In this document: positions 1 through 10,488 of the stretch, in pieces | How positions within the stretch are numbered: the stretch's first letter is position 1 | How the letters are laid out: each line of letters begins with the position of its first letter | Assembly (NCBI GenBank): GCA_000320545.1 | Contig: ADNK01001212.1 | Coordinates: 1 to 20,091, forward strand | Reading direction: 5' to 3' | DNA: 20,091 nucleotides | Source: Bigelowiella natans CCMP2755 | Lineage: Eukaryota > Cercozoa > Chlorarachniophyceae | The notes under the pieces: generated by a model | Database searches by the model: none | The model's input: only the letters and a program-made list of their open reading frames with translations | What the model was told of the DNA's origin: nothing | Program-made: the position numbers and the translations under genes

Positions 1-44
1 TCCTACCCATATTTTCTTGCAGAGTGGTGAGGAGCTGGTTGGTG

Positions 45-272
45 TCAGTATCTTGGCCAAGGCTCTTTAGCGATGCTGTTCATTCCTTCTATAAATTTCT
101 TCAGGTTGTCCTCCACGGCAAGGACCTTTGGTGGAAAAGGGGAAGGGGGAGGGGGGGGAGGGGTGGAGGAGGAGGAGGAGGAGGAGGAGGAGGAGGAGGA
201 GGAAGAAGAGGAAGATGCAGCACAGAGGACTGCTAATCAGCGTTGATGGGCAATCGATTCATAATGACGACA

Positions 273-336
<64 letters not shown>

Positions 337-551
337 CAATATAATATATTGCGGATTAGAAGCGCACCAGCTGTACGACTGAATTTTCCACATCGCCGTG
401 CCAGTTTCCCTGCAAACATCATCATCATCATCATCATCAACAACAACAACAACGATACAATGCAAAGGATATGACCAACGGTTGATGATTAGCTTGCCTC
501 GTAGTAGTGGTAGTAGCAGTAGCAGCAGTAGGAGGAGACTCAGTTGTGTTT

Positions 552-588
<37 letters not shown>

Positions 589-1143
589 GTGCGCATCTTA
601 TTCTATCCCTCCTGGCCCTCCAGGCCAAAATCAGCTCAGTACATTGATTGGCTCCCCTCCCCTCCCCCCCCTTCTCCCTCTCGCTTTGGGTACGTGCCGC
701 TACCACCACTACCACTACTTGTGCTGCTACTTCTCCAAGTAAAACAACATCAACATCTACAACTACTACCTCCCAGCTCCAAAACAGTGTATCATATAGC
801 TTGTCCAAAGAGTCTGCATACTCGTACACAGCGCTGGAGGCAACGATTCGAAAGAGCTCGTCGCTGCTCTTGCCGTCGCAGGTTATCTTCACGGTGTGAG
901 AGCCAAACTCCGAGGGAAGAAACACGCACGTGGAGCTGCTAACACGCCCGGACGGCGACACAATCTATATATATATATATATATATATATATGATATAGA
1001 TTTATATTAGAACTTCATTTAACATACGTCATTCATCTTACTGACACACGTCGGAAGCACCATCAGTAGCAGCATTACATCGCCATAAATCTACACGCTG
1101 ACGGCAGGTTTCCCAAACTATAAAAACGCAAACACGCACACGT

Positions 1144-1185
<42 letters not shown>

Positions 1186-2739
1186 ACACAAATGCATACT
1201 GATGCACGGACCTCCACATGCATACTCTTCACTTTCCTTTCTGGAACGATGGGGATAACAGCTCCGGTTGATACGATAGAAGGCCCACTAACCGCCATGT
1301 TTTTCCCTATTTTTATCATCATTGGCTGTCCGCCCTCCTCTTTCTTCTCCTTCTTCTGTTTCTTCTGAGTCTTTTTGGTCTTTTTCTTCGCCTTTTCCTC
1401 GGGGTTCTTAGACGTTGAATCCTGTTTCCCCTTCTCTGTCTCTCCCCGTCCTCCCCCCTGTCAAAAATGGAGGCTGGATGTGAGAACACAAGGGATGGAA
1501 GGGCTCGAGTTACGTATTTCTTTGATTCTACATTGCCAACTAAATTACGCCTGTGATAGATAAATGTGTCGCAGGACAAAAGAGCTCGGTGTTTCCTCTC
1601 TCTCTCTCTCTCGACTTCGTGTTGTGTATGATGTTTGGCTCGTCTCTGAGACGGTTTCGGAGCAGCATATCGGAAGATGTGCCTATGATTCCTGCCGGAA
1701 AACAACTGCAGGCGAAATGACGAAAACAACATGCCGTGCTGAACAATAATGAGACCTCTTCCTGTGCGCCTTTGCTGTCTTTAGCAATCGTCGTCTTTGT
1801 GCTGCCATCTTCTTTTTTTGTAGAATCGTCACTTAGAGGTGACTTGCTGGTGGTTTGCATACTGTCAGTTGAAGATTTGCTATTTTTTTCTTCTTCCTGT
1901 GCGCTTTCTGCTGAAGAAGCTTTTTCGCGGGCGTTCTTTTCCACTTCCGAACGAAGCTGCTCAAAAAACGTCTTCGAGAAAGCCCCGTCCTGACTCTCAA
2001 GCATCGCTAGGATGAAGCTTTGACCAAGTGACGGGAACACTAATTTAAGGTCTCGAGCGAGATTTTGGGTAGGGGAAAGTTGCTTCATGATAGTGCTGTG
2101 GACTAGTGCCTGCGATTGGGCTGTCATTGTCGCAGCAGCTAGCAAGACCTGCGCGGCGGCCTCGTTTGACTCTTTGCGTATCACACGCTCCTTCTTATCC
2201 GCAGTGGCAGAAGAAGCTGGGGACGAGATTGCCGCAGCAGCTCCGACACCCGGCTTTACATCTAGCCTCAACTGATCGAGTTTGGTGCCGTCGGCAAGTA
2301 CCCCTTGAAGGTTGTAAACTCCTGGCGCAGATAAGACGAAACAGTAGTATGCGAGAGAGAAGGAGGCTTGACCGGGGCCTGAAACGGTGACACACCGCAG
2401 GGGGGGGCAACCCATGGCGCTACCGCCGGATTCACCGTCGTCCTCAGGTACATCTGGATCTACAAAGATGAGAATGCAACCCGGGGTGACTGGGACAGGC
2501 ATCTTCGATCTTCCCTTGGAGGAAACGATAAGGCTTTTTGGTCCGTCTCTCTTCAGAAGCACCAGTTTGGGTCGTATGTTGCTCCCTGTCGCCTCGATCT
2601 CGAGCTCTTCGATCTGTTGGAGCAGATCCTCAGTAAGAGCCCCCTCCATGGACTCGAGCAATCCTTCGAGCACCTCGGATTCAACATAGGGGAACACCCG
2701 CGACAGCTCAGCCGCGCCTTCAGCAATGCGGTGCTCCAT
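45..2739 (-). CDS. Four-exon protein with duplicated CUE-like/beta-sandwich modules (unrecognised)
   Basis: Exons: 2739-1756, 1457-1212, 964-770, 125-45 (stop TGA), about 501 residues, all introns phase 0. An in-frame TAA lies just upstream of the ATG. I do not recognise the protein. Residues 11-46 and 229-264 align without gaps (both have VFP, then LES..GA, then a hydrophobic pair) and resemble a CUE-type helical bundle. Each copy is followed by a beta-rich segment (about 56-163 and 372-452). The second has a filamin/Ig-like pattern: IVSPSGRV, then PSEFGSHTVKITCDGK. A Lys/Glu-rich linker (about 265-370) separates the halves, and the last exon reads VLAVEDNLKKFIEGMNSIAK and ends PWPRY. Known: CUE domains bind ubiquitin, and filamin-type folds bind partner strands. 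Inferred: a scaffold or adaptor. Exons 1-3 are well supported by frame and splice sites; the last exon is the least certain. Head-to-head with the phosphatase gene. Confidence 0.78.
133..584. repeat. Microsatellite cluster in intron 3 of the first gene
   Basis: Poly-purine and (GGA)n at about 133-214, (AT)n 275-315 running into (GT)n to 336, (ATC)n 417-438, (CAA)n to about 452, and (TG)n 554-584. On the minus strand the GGA block reads as CCT and forms the pyrimidine tract just upstream of the acceptor before 125. No other coding exon is visible in this 644-bp intron. Confidence 0.9.
966..991. repeat. (AT)n abutting a splice acceptor
   Basis: A dinucleotide AT run whose minus-strand end supplies the acceptor AG (TATATAG) for the exon starting at 964 of the first gene. 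Confidence 0.85.
1147..1190. repeat. (CA)n in intron 2 of the first gene
   Basis: Near-perfect CA dinucleotide run with one T interruption, about 20 bases inside the donor of the minus-strand intron 1211-965. Confidence 0.9.
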
Positions 2740-3269
2740 TGGAGAGCGGGTGAGGCGTTAACTGCGACGCGATTGAAAATAGAAGGAGTAAATATGAAGC
2801 CAGGCGGATACAAGGGCCTACTCACACTTGCGTCCCAAGAATGCCTCCACACTCAGTTCCGTTGCTGCGTTACGAGCACGTGGCCAGAGTGGGAGGAGGA
2901 GAGAGCTTCCCTTCTTCCAATTTGAATCGTCCCGGATATTTCCTGGGATTCCCTGGTTCCTCGAGACATCTAGGCCCTGCGCAAAGCTTGAAATTATTGT
3001 CGCAGAAGGAAAATACATTGAAAACTGTATTTCCCCCGGTCATTCTCCCGATCCTGTCGGAAGCGCGATGGAAGAAGGAAAACGCCTGATGTCTTTGGAG
3101 GGAATTCCCCGCTTGTATTCGCTCGTTCGAGCTGGCGTTCGGTTTTGGTTAAGAATGTATTGGGATTTTATAATACGACAATGATTTTATCATGACTCTG
3201 ACGATAAATTCCCACGCGTTTGCTGCTCTCTCAGGACGACTCATCCAACAAGCCCGGAAGAAGCTAAAC
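2740..3269. promoter_or_regulatory. Head-to-head 5' spacer (unknown gene / phosphatase)
   Basis: 530 bp between the divergent start codons at 2739 (minus) and 3270 (plus). I see no further coding exon and no clear TATA box. A pyrimidine-rich CTCTCTCAG at about 3227-3235 could be the acceptor of a 5' UTR intron for the plus-strand gene, so the plus transcript may start well upstream. One CTCGAGA-type site occurs near 2958. Confidence 0.5.
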
Positions 3270-3438
3270 ATGGAGGCTCAGGCGGGGAAGGACAACCAAC
3301 TCGCCCCGGCGCTTGAGAAGCCCTCTGCCAGCAGTAAATCGGGGCCTGCAGGCGCCTCCTCTTCGGCTTCCGACAAGAAAAACATAGAGAAGTTCCTGGA
3401 CAGTGCGTTCAAGGTCGCTAGTGTTGCAAATTTTACAA

Positions 3439-3475
<37 letters not shown>

Positions 3476-3659
3476 TATTTTCAAGCCCTTGCTTTGAAGA
3501 GTCCTTGATTGCCTACGTCGGTCTGCATCCAGGGATCACGCCTCACATTGCGAGAAATCAAGTGGATATGTAGCAAAGCCACCAAACTCTTCTATGAGGA
3601 GCCAAATATAGTTGACATACCGGCCCCAGTGACGGTAGCGTATACTTACGTCTTATATC

Positions 3660-3709
<50 letters not shown>

Positions 3710-4460
3710 TACACACACACACACACATACACACACTTAAAAGGTCGTTGGAGATATTCATGGCCAGTTTCATGATCTTCTCCAAGTCTTCAGCAAAGGT
3801 ATATTACATATAAATGAGTGAATAAATATATGCACACATCAGGGCGAGAGAGGAGGGGGAATGGGGGAGGGGAACACGATACGAAGCGATTATCCATCGT
3901 GTAAACTACCAATAAGGATTAAAAACAAAATGTCGATCATTGCATATGCTCACTCAGGAGGCCCAGCACCGAAGACGCGGTACCTGTTTCTTGGCGATTA
4001 CGTTGACCGTGGCCATAATAGCGTCGAGGTGATGACACTGCTACTTTGCTTGAAGGTCAATCGATTGTACGCTAAATTTACTCACCCGATTGACGACATA
4101 ACATCATCATCGTCATGAGGATAACTACTCACAATTGGTATCATCATCATCATTATTATTGTTATTGTTCATTGCCATTTTCATTCTTGTCGCATTTCTC
4201 TCTCTCCACGAGCCCTGCGTGCACTTACAAGTTTCACGAAACACTCTGATGCTGGTCGTTTTTAGGTGCAATTTCCAAAGCAGATAACCCTCCTCAGAGG
4301 GAACCATGAGTGCCGAGAAATATCATCGCACTATGGCTTTTTCGCAGAGTGTCAGAGTAAATTTCAGGTATGTTGGCGTCGTGTACGTGTGTGTACGTGG
4401 CCATGAAGGCATGCTTCATCAAAAGCATAATGAATGGATATAAATGTGAATGTTTGCCTG

Positions 4461-4514
<54 letters not shown>

Positions 4515-5534
4515 TGCGTGCGTGCGTGCGCACTCACTTCTGTCACCATACTTGAAGGACAAGGAGGGGCTGGAGATCTACGAGGCGTTCTCAAATGTGT
4601 TTGATTACCTACCACTCGGCGCTCTCTTGGGTAAGGAGATCTTCGCTGTACATGCAGGTGCGACAACATATACAGTCCTCGTCTGTGCAATAAGGCATGT
4701 GTACGGTGCAAAAAGACCGAGAATAAACACGTAGTTACCTATACACACACGGAGCAGATAGAAGCTGAAAAGCAAGTATTCGGTGCTTTCGCAGCTTCTT
4801 CCGCATCGAATGCACTCTTAGCTTGACCCCGCTTCTCTAATTTTTGTACGCATTCACGTGGTGCCAGGCCTCTCCCCGGGGATAATATCCTTAGATCAGG
4901 TAACTCCCGCGTGTAATGTGTGGTTAGCATGGATTTCGCGTCGTCGCCACATCCGGCACGAGATGTATTTTGCAGCTACGATTATCCTCGTTGATGTCAC
5001 GCCCCCCTGTTAAGATTGCTCGTGTTTGTATTGTTAGATACGGGTGATGGAGCGGTTCGGTGAGGTTGGAGAACGAAATCCTTGCTTACAAGACCTGGTG
5101 TGGTCAGACCCCACTGAAATCCACAAAGGCTTCTTCCGCTCAGATCGAGGTGTGTGCGTGTTTGTGCTTCTTCTTTTTTTTGGGGGGGGGGGGGGGGGGA
5201 GCGGGGGGGGCAAGCAATCTCAAGTAACGAAACGAACATTAACGACGGGAGAACCCTTCCTCGCATGTTTCAATTTCATTGAGGATCTATCTTTCACATC
5301 TCTCGCATATTGCTCCTTTGGCAATGAAGGCAACGGATACTTGTTTGGAGAGGATGTTGTAGATCGCTTCCTGAAGGTGTGAATCAGCAGAGACCAATCG
5401 ATTGCTGTAGTCAGATCATCGTGCGATGTACACCCACCGATAAGCAGATAAGTTGATGTTAAATAGAAAATACATATATTTATGAATTAATATATATTTA
5501 TATACAACGTTCAGACATTTATGATGAAAAGGCC

Positions 5535-5567
<33 letters not shown>

Positions 5568-5675
5568 AATGATGATAATGATGAGATCTTTGTCAACGAC
5601 ACAACAATGGATCGGTTTGCATGTAAGGAACGACATAACTCGGAACAGAGGCTATTCATTGTCCTTAGTTGATGA

Positions 5676-5710
<35 letters not shown>

Positions 5711-6459
5711 TTCTTCTTGTCATTGTTATTGTTATTGTTGTTGCTGTTGTTGTAGGAAAACAAGCTAAGCAGAATAGTCCGCTCGCACCAGCTGTGTAAA
5801 GAAGGCTACCAGGTACTTCATAGGAGCCGTCGTTACAGCACATCACGAGAGAGGAAGAAGAAGAAGAAGAAGAAGAAGAAGAAGAAGAAGAAGGGTCCGA
5901 AGAACTCTTCTCCCCTTCGATGATTAGTGTAAAGTGACATTCTGCATTACTTTCTCAGCTGCCACTGTGTCTGAGCTTGTTTCAAAAAAAAATGGGGGGG
6001 AGGGGGGGGGCGAACCTCCATTATGCATTTAATCTCGAAAATGACTTGAGACTGCTGGAATCTTTCGCCGGATATAAAAGGAAACGTTTGGGGGAAAGGT
6101 GCTAACGGTGTGGAGCGCTCCTAACTACTGCTACCGGATGGAGAATAAGGCGTCTGTGCTCATCATCGACGAGAGCTGCAAATACAAGTTGTCGTTGTCT
6201 TGTCTGTTTCGAAATATGACCTAAGATGTTGCGTGACCACGGCTAAATTTCGCGTTTCGGCTGCCCTTATAGTTTTGCACTGCTTTCATTGTACACGGCA
6301 TGACCGACCTTTGGGCAATTGCTTCACGCAGCTTTCTCGTACCATATCCCAACAACGAGCAGGTTCTCGACGTTTGAGGCCTCCAAAGAGAATCTGAACA
6401 AGGCGTCGGAAATTATGCGGAGCGAAACAGAAAATGACGGGTCGTCGCCTTTTACGTGA
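3270..6459 (+). CDS. PPP-family Ser/Thr protein phosphatase catalytic subunit, PP2A/PP4/PP6-like
   Basis: Twelve exons: 3270-3413, 3533-3634, 3744-3798, 3958-4055, 4266-4367, 4558-4657, 4868-4899, 5038-5149, 5330-5376, 5756-5812, 6081-6187, 6363-6459 (TGA); 350 residues, all splice phases agree. The PPP signature motifs occur in order: GDIHGQ (85-90), GDYVDRG (113-119), RGNHE (144-148), HAGLSP (199-204), RSHQ (273-276) and SAPNYCY (295-301). These supply the metal ligands D86, H88, D114, N146, H199 and H275. VWSDP and the short [13 protein letters not shown] stretch favour the PP2A/4/6 branch over PP1 or calcineurin. Oddities: HAG replaces the usual HGG, the N-terminus is a Ser/Ala-rich extension of about 35 residues, and the C-terminus ends SSPFT rather than the methylated PP2A tail DYFL. 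The start is the first ATG of the open exon; another in-frame start candidate lies upstream at about 3192 in a different reading frame context, so the 5' end is less sure. Confidence 0.93.
3440..3471. repeat. (CA)n in phosphatase intron 1
   Basis: Perfect CA run starting 26 bases after the donor at 3414. Confidence 0.9.
3661..3738. repeat. (CA)n in phosphatase intron 2
   Basis: Long CA tract with a few T interruptions filling most of the 109-bp intron 3635-3743 and ending a few bases before the acceptor. Confidence 0.9.
4462..4516. repeat. (CT)n-(GT)n compound repeat in phosphatase intron 5
   Basis: CT run passing directly into a GT run, about 40 bases upstream of the acceptor at 4557. The same CT-then-GT arrangement recurs in NUS1 intron 1. 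Confidence 0.9.
5166..5210. repeat. Homopolymer T/G tract in phosphatase intron 8
   Basis: A T run followed by 17 or more G, then a second G run. It lies 20-60 bases after the donor at 5150. Exact lengths of such tracts are unreliable. Confidence 0.8.
5531..5583. repeat. (ATG)n in phosphatase intron 9
   Basis: GAT/ATG trinucleotide tract with two ATA interruptions inside intron 5377-5755. It makes a spurious poly-Met reading frame. Confidence 0.9.
5675..5755 (+). repeat. (CTT)n-(GTT)n forming an acceptor pyrimidine tract
   Basis: A CTT tract (about 5675-5719) followed by GTT/ATT repeats ending TTGTTGTAG at 5755, directly before exon 10 of the phosphatase. The repeat itself is the pyrimidine tract of the intron. 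Confidence 0.85.
5853..5893. repeat. (GAA)n in phosphatase intron 10
   Basis: AAG/GAA tract of about 13 units, 40 bases after the donor at 5813. Confidence 0.9.
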
Positions 6460-7144
6460 AATGATTGTTTGCATAGATGTGGTACTCGCAGATGATAATA
6501 TCGACTACTACAAGACGATGCTATCATGAAGCAGCGCGGAGGAGTAGCGCTTTTGTAGCTATAAATTCATGCCCGCTACTATTAAACTGTCCGCGGCAAT
6601 AATGCGACTGCAACAGTGATAAGTGATAGATGCATTCGCCATGGACTAACGAATTTTTCGATCATATGCACCACGCCTCACGCATGCATAATACCTATGA
6701 CTGTGATACATAATAATATCCGTTACGTTGCTGTTGTACAGCAGCTGAAATGCTGAAATTGACTCAGTTGGCAGCTCTAGAGCTAGCCTGCATTTGATCT
6801 CATGATTGTGAATAAACACGTCATGTAAGCAATGGCGTGAGCTTTGAGCGATCGCGAATAACATACAACAAGGCTAAAATAGGGTCATGAAGCAATAATA
6901 CGTCTGACATTGTGCTTGGCTAGCTTGGGCAATGCTGCTCTAGTGGTGCGCTGGCTAGCTTGGGCGATGCTGCTCGAGTGGTGCGCGGCGCGCTAGGATG
7001 TGCTTCTAGGGTTGAGCATTATAATGTCCAAACTGATGTGTATGTCTAGATGTCTAGGATATGTTTCGGTGTTAAAACAGAATTCGGCGACAGCAAAAAG
7101 CAGTGCATCCTGAATCATTTTTTTGGCATCGAAGAAAAGAGCTC
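6460..7144. other. Tail-to-tail spacer between phosphatase and DRC4
   Basis: 685 bp containing the 3' ends of two converging genes. No coding exon is supported. The DRC4-proximal part (6900-7060) holds a 35-bp tandem duplication and several CTAG words. Confidence 0.7.
6918..6987. repeat. 35-bp tandem duplication
   Basis: Two adjacent copies (6918-6952 and 6953-6987), each starting GGCTAGCTTGGGC, differing at only a few positions (for example CAATGC/CGATGC and CTCTAG/CTCGAG). Confidence 0.85.
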
Positions 7145-8334
7145 TTAGATGGCCCCCGGCATAAATCCAAGCTCTTCTATAGGAATGTCGTACTTTTTTA
7201 GAATAGTCTCGTATGCCTGTATTGTATCGTAGTAGCATTTCCGTAACTTGACACTTTTATCCTGCTCCTCTTCGATTTCGCGCTGCTTCTTTGCTGTCAC
7301 ATCCTCGATCGTGTTCAAGTTTCCAATCACCTCGGGAGGCAGATTCGAAGAGTTTATGATCTCCCGCAAGGCTGCGTGTGTCGTTTCTAGGTCTTGGTTT
7401 ATGGTCTCTAACTTCTTCTCCAGCAGAAGGTTGTTGAAGCCCACCTTTTGCTGGATATCTTGAATCGCGACAGCTAGCTTTCGTTCGGCCTTCTCCTTCT
7501 TCTGTTCAGTGGCGGTCATTTTTTGGACCAGCACCTCCTTCTCCCATTTCTTAGACTTTATTTTTTCCTCTAAGACGTGGACGTTTTCAAGCGACTCCTT
7601 CAACAGAAGCTTCTCTTTCTTGTATAGTTCAAGATCCTGCTTCAGCTTCGAGGACAGTTTTATGTTTGTTCTTAATGGCAGTGAGAGTTTTTTGTTTGCA
7701 TAGGTTACTGCCTGGACTTCCTTCGCGAGCTCTTGCTCGATTTTCTTCATCTCTCCCACTTGATCCTTGTGTGATTTTATCAGCTCCAGGTTTAACAGTG
7801 TTACATCTCTATAATATCCCTTGATATCCTCGAATGCTATCTTATGATCCTTTATGAGGCGATCAACATCCTTGTCTTTGAAGGCGGCGATTTTCTCTAT
7901 CTCCTTCTCGATAGCGTCTTCCTTCTCCTTGCGCAGCCTCTCCATTGTCTGTCTGTTGTGCATGATGAGGTTGTTTTGCTTGAATTCGAATTCTTCTCTT
8001 AAGGCCATGACTTTCTTTTGGTGTTCCAATCGTAGTCGATTGAGAAATTCGTACACATTGAATTCTGTCCTTTTCTTCACAACTTTCACCATACTTGTGT
8101 TCTTATTCTCGATCCGGTTGGCATCTCGATGCTCCGTCTGCTCAATTTTAATTTGCTGCTGTGCCTCGATTTGGTCGTCGACCATGAGAGATAATTGCTG
8201 GTGGAGAAGATGCTTTATTTTTTCCTTATAGATCTTCATCTCGAATCTGTGCTTCTCCTCTGATGAAGAATAAAACGCGATCGGGTATGAGTGTGTTTGT
8301 CAGAATGTCACGTTGTGAACGCGTGCGTGCGCAC

Positions 8335-8374
<40 letters not shown>

Positions 8375-8854
8375 TTATAAATGTGCCGACATGTGCGTAT
8401 CCATGTTTTCCCCCTCTCTCTCTTTTCATATGACAACTTTCGTTAACATGAAATATGCTCACGCTTTCTTTTTCACATAAGGTCATGATCTATGATTCAA
8501 TAAGCACAGAGAGATACACACATCTAAATCATCCCCAACATATCATTGGGAGGTCGGCAGGAGGGAGGCGGAAATATGTTTTGTGGTACCTAGATTAAGT
8601 GATCTTCTCTTTCGTGATCTAAGTTCTCTGTTGAGCTGCTTTCTTTGCTTCTTGGATATGTCCCAGAACTTCGTAAGACGTTCCTTGTGCAGTTGGTACT
8701 CATTAAGAAGGGCCTCCTCGTGATTCCTCTCGAGCACACTCTCATAAAGCTCCATCCGCTTCTCATTGAGAATCCTCTGTTCCTCTTGCTTCTTGAGGTC
8801 CTCCGCCGTCACCGCTTTCGATTTTTTTTTGGACTTCCCCTTCGCCTTGGGCAT
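7145..8854 (-). CDS. DRC4: Dynein regulatory complex subunit 4 (GAS8 family)
   Basis: Two exons, 8854-8590 and 8259-7145 (TAA), joined in phase 1; 459 residues against about 478 in human GAS8. The N-terminus is a Lys-rich MPKAKGKSKKKSK, then the family hallmark NEYQLHKERLTKFWDISKKQ (51-70, compare the FWEI motif of GAS8). Across the intron comes EMKIYKEKIKHLL, then almost unbroken coiled coil to a C-terminal DIPIEELGFMP, which matches the conserved GFxP end of the family. Known role: DRC4 is a core rod subunit of the nexin-dynein regulatory complex, which links axonemal doublets and tunes dynein in cilia and flagella. Its presence implies a motile ciliated stage. It faces NUS1 head to head across 304 bp. 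Gene identity is very secure. Confidence 0.95.
8337..8372. repeat. (TG)n in the DRC4 intron
   Basis: TG run inside the minus-strand intron 8589-8260; the rest of that 330-bp intron has no other recognisable feature. Confidence 0.9.
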
Positions 8855-9158
8855 TTTGGATGTTCCTCGGCCGGGGGGGTAAAGAAAGTGCTCGAGAGAT
8901 TGGTTTCAGCCAGGAACCAGGGGGAGGAGATGGAGAAACGCTCTTGTAACCGGCGGCGAAATTGTCCTGCACTCCGACGCAGCGACAACTCAAATCTCGA
9001 GAGATTCTCAACAAAAAATCTGAATAATCTCGAAATCCCCGTAGATTTAAAGTTTGCAGAAATTAATTTTGCGGGAACATAATCCTCAGGGAGAGCCAGC
9101 GTCAGCAAGAGAGAGGGGCGGCAGCGTCGCCTGCATCCATTGCCTGTTCTTCCAGGCC
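8855..9158. promoter_or_regulatory. Head-to-head 5' spacer (DRC4 / NUS1)
   Basis: 304 bp between the two start codons. It must hold both promoters and 5' UTRs. The 11-mer CTCGAGAGATT occurs twice in the same orientation (8891-8901 and 8997-9007). I see no TATA box. Confidence 0.6.
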
Positions 9159-9399
9159 ATGCAGCTGCACCGGGTCTGGGAGCTCGTGCTCAAATGGATG
9201 CTATGGACGATGCACATAATCCTGCGAATATTACGAAGGGCCACTCGGGTAAATATTACCGGCCAGTGCGATGGGGAAGGGAAGGGCGTGCAACGAGCTA
9301 TTCTTTCTTCTCGTTTTTATTTTGAGTAGATTTCAGAACCAGTAGCATATAGATGGGGATGTAATGGGAGAGCTGAGGAAGGCCGGGTCCTTAGTTTAG

Positions 9400-9459
<60 letters not shown>

Positions 9460-10488
9460 TATCTCACAAAAAATATTGACATTTGGAGCTCAAATCGGTG
9501 ATAATCTGGCAGGGATTTTCCTATTTGACAACGCCTTCGCACGTCGAATTGAAGAAAGTGCCAAAGTCAATTGGCATCGCATTTGATAGTGAGTTAGCAA
9601 GAACAATGGATGTGGTACGTGTGTTACAATGCTGCGCAAGCTATAACCTCCAAGACGTACTGCTTTACGACATACAAGGTGAGAAAGCTTCTACATTCTA
9701 AGATGAGAGCGCATGGTTAACAGATGTTGTTTCTCGCAGGATCTATGGTTAAAAATCACGAGGCAATTGCGTTGCTATTCTCAAAGTCACACAACGGTTT
9801 GGTGAATCTGAGGGTTGGAAGTCGAACATATGCAGCGGCTAAAGGATTTATCGTGAAGGATGATAAGCGTGCAGAAAGTAGATACTACTCATTAAACAAC
9901 TTGAGATCTTTTGTCTGGTGACGCGGCATTGATCATCCATCTTTAAAAAGGCCGAAAACCTATTATGTTCGTATCCGCATGAAAGACTAGTGGACGCAAG
10001 ATTTGGAATTAACGTTTCAACATGTCTCAATCATATATTAGGTGTCGGTAGTATAAGAGTCGAATTTATGTCCTCCGAGATCTCTAATGAGATAGTTACC
10101 AAGGAGCTTCGAAAGTATTGTAGTAATGAAGGACCGACAGAAAGAAAGAAGCCGTTTCATATCGGAACCAAACAGGGTAGTACTTTGTGCAGAGATAGTA
10201 GAGAAAAGTACTGTTTTGAGCTGGACAAATTATAGGTCGCCACGACACAACGGATCTCTTGGTGACTATCGGAGGGCATTTTAGTGTGAAAGGATTTCCC
10301 TCATGGCTCGTAGGACCGGCTGAGCTCGGGTATTAATGCAAAAGCAGCTTATTTTTTTGCCTTCGCATGTAATTTGATTCCTTTATTTTGTCATCTACAG
10401 TCACATCCAAAGCCTGGAGGACATCAATACTGATTTTGCAAGAATATTGAGAGTATACAATGAATCGGTACAGCGTCATGGTGCTTGA
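9159..10488 (+). CDS. NUS1: NUS1/Nogo-B receptor-like subunit of dehydrodolichyl diphosphate synthase
   Basis: Six exons: 9159-9248, 9489-9678, 9740-9877, 10042-10176, 10236-10329, 10401-10488 (TGA); 244 residues. An N-terminal membrane segment (about 6-25, VWELVLKWMLWTMHIILRIL) is followed by a divergent cis-prenyltransferase fold: VPKSIGIAFD (54-63), then VLLYDIQG, VEFMSS, TDLLVTIGG, FPSWLVGPAEL and a final QRHGA. The last supplies the C-terminal RxG motif that NUS1 proteins contribute to the active site (RLG in human). The catalytic Asp-Gly-Asn-Arg of true synthases is replaced (FDSEL), as expected for the non-catalytic partner. Role: ER membrane subunit that activates the DHDDS subunit for dolichol, hence N-glycosylation. 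The exon 2 acceptor could instead be at 9512, which keeps frame and removes 8 residues. Exon 4 start (10042) was chosen by phase. Confidence 0.87.
9403..9461. repeat. (CT)n-(GT)n compound repeat before the NUS1 exon 2 acceptor
   Basis: CT run (about 9403-9442) passing into GT (to 9461), 27 bases before the acceptor at 9488. Confidence 0.9.

Noticed and set aside
128-961. Open frames over GGA, AT, GT and TG repeats on both strands
   Set aside because: Low-complexity translations (poly-Arg, Tyr-Ile, Cys-Val) from microsatellites. Only 964-770 and 125-45 on the minus strand are splice-supported.
3192-3269. Earlier start for the phosphatase at 3192
   Set aside because: The upstream in-frame ATG (MTLTINSHAF...) is possible, but a likely acceptor (CTCTCTCAG) interrupts it, so 3270 is preferred.
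3661-5893. CRISPR-like arrays
   Set aside because: The periodic sequence is simple microsatellite with no unique spacers, in introns of a eukaryotic gene.
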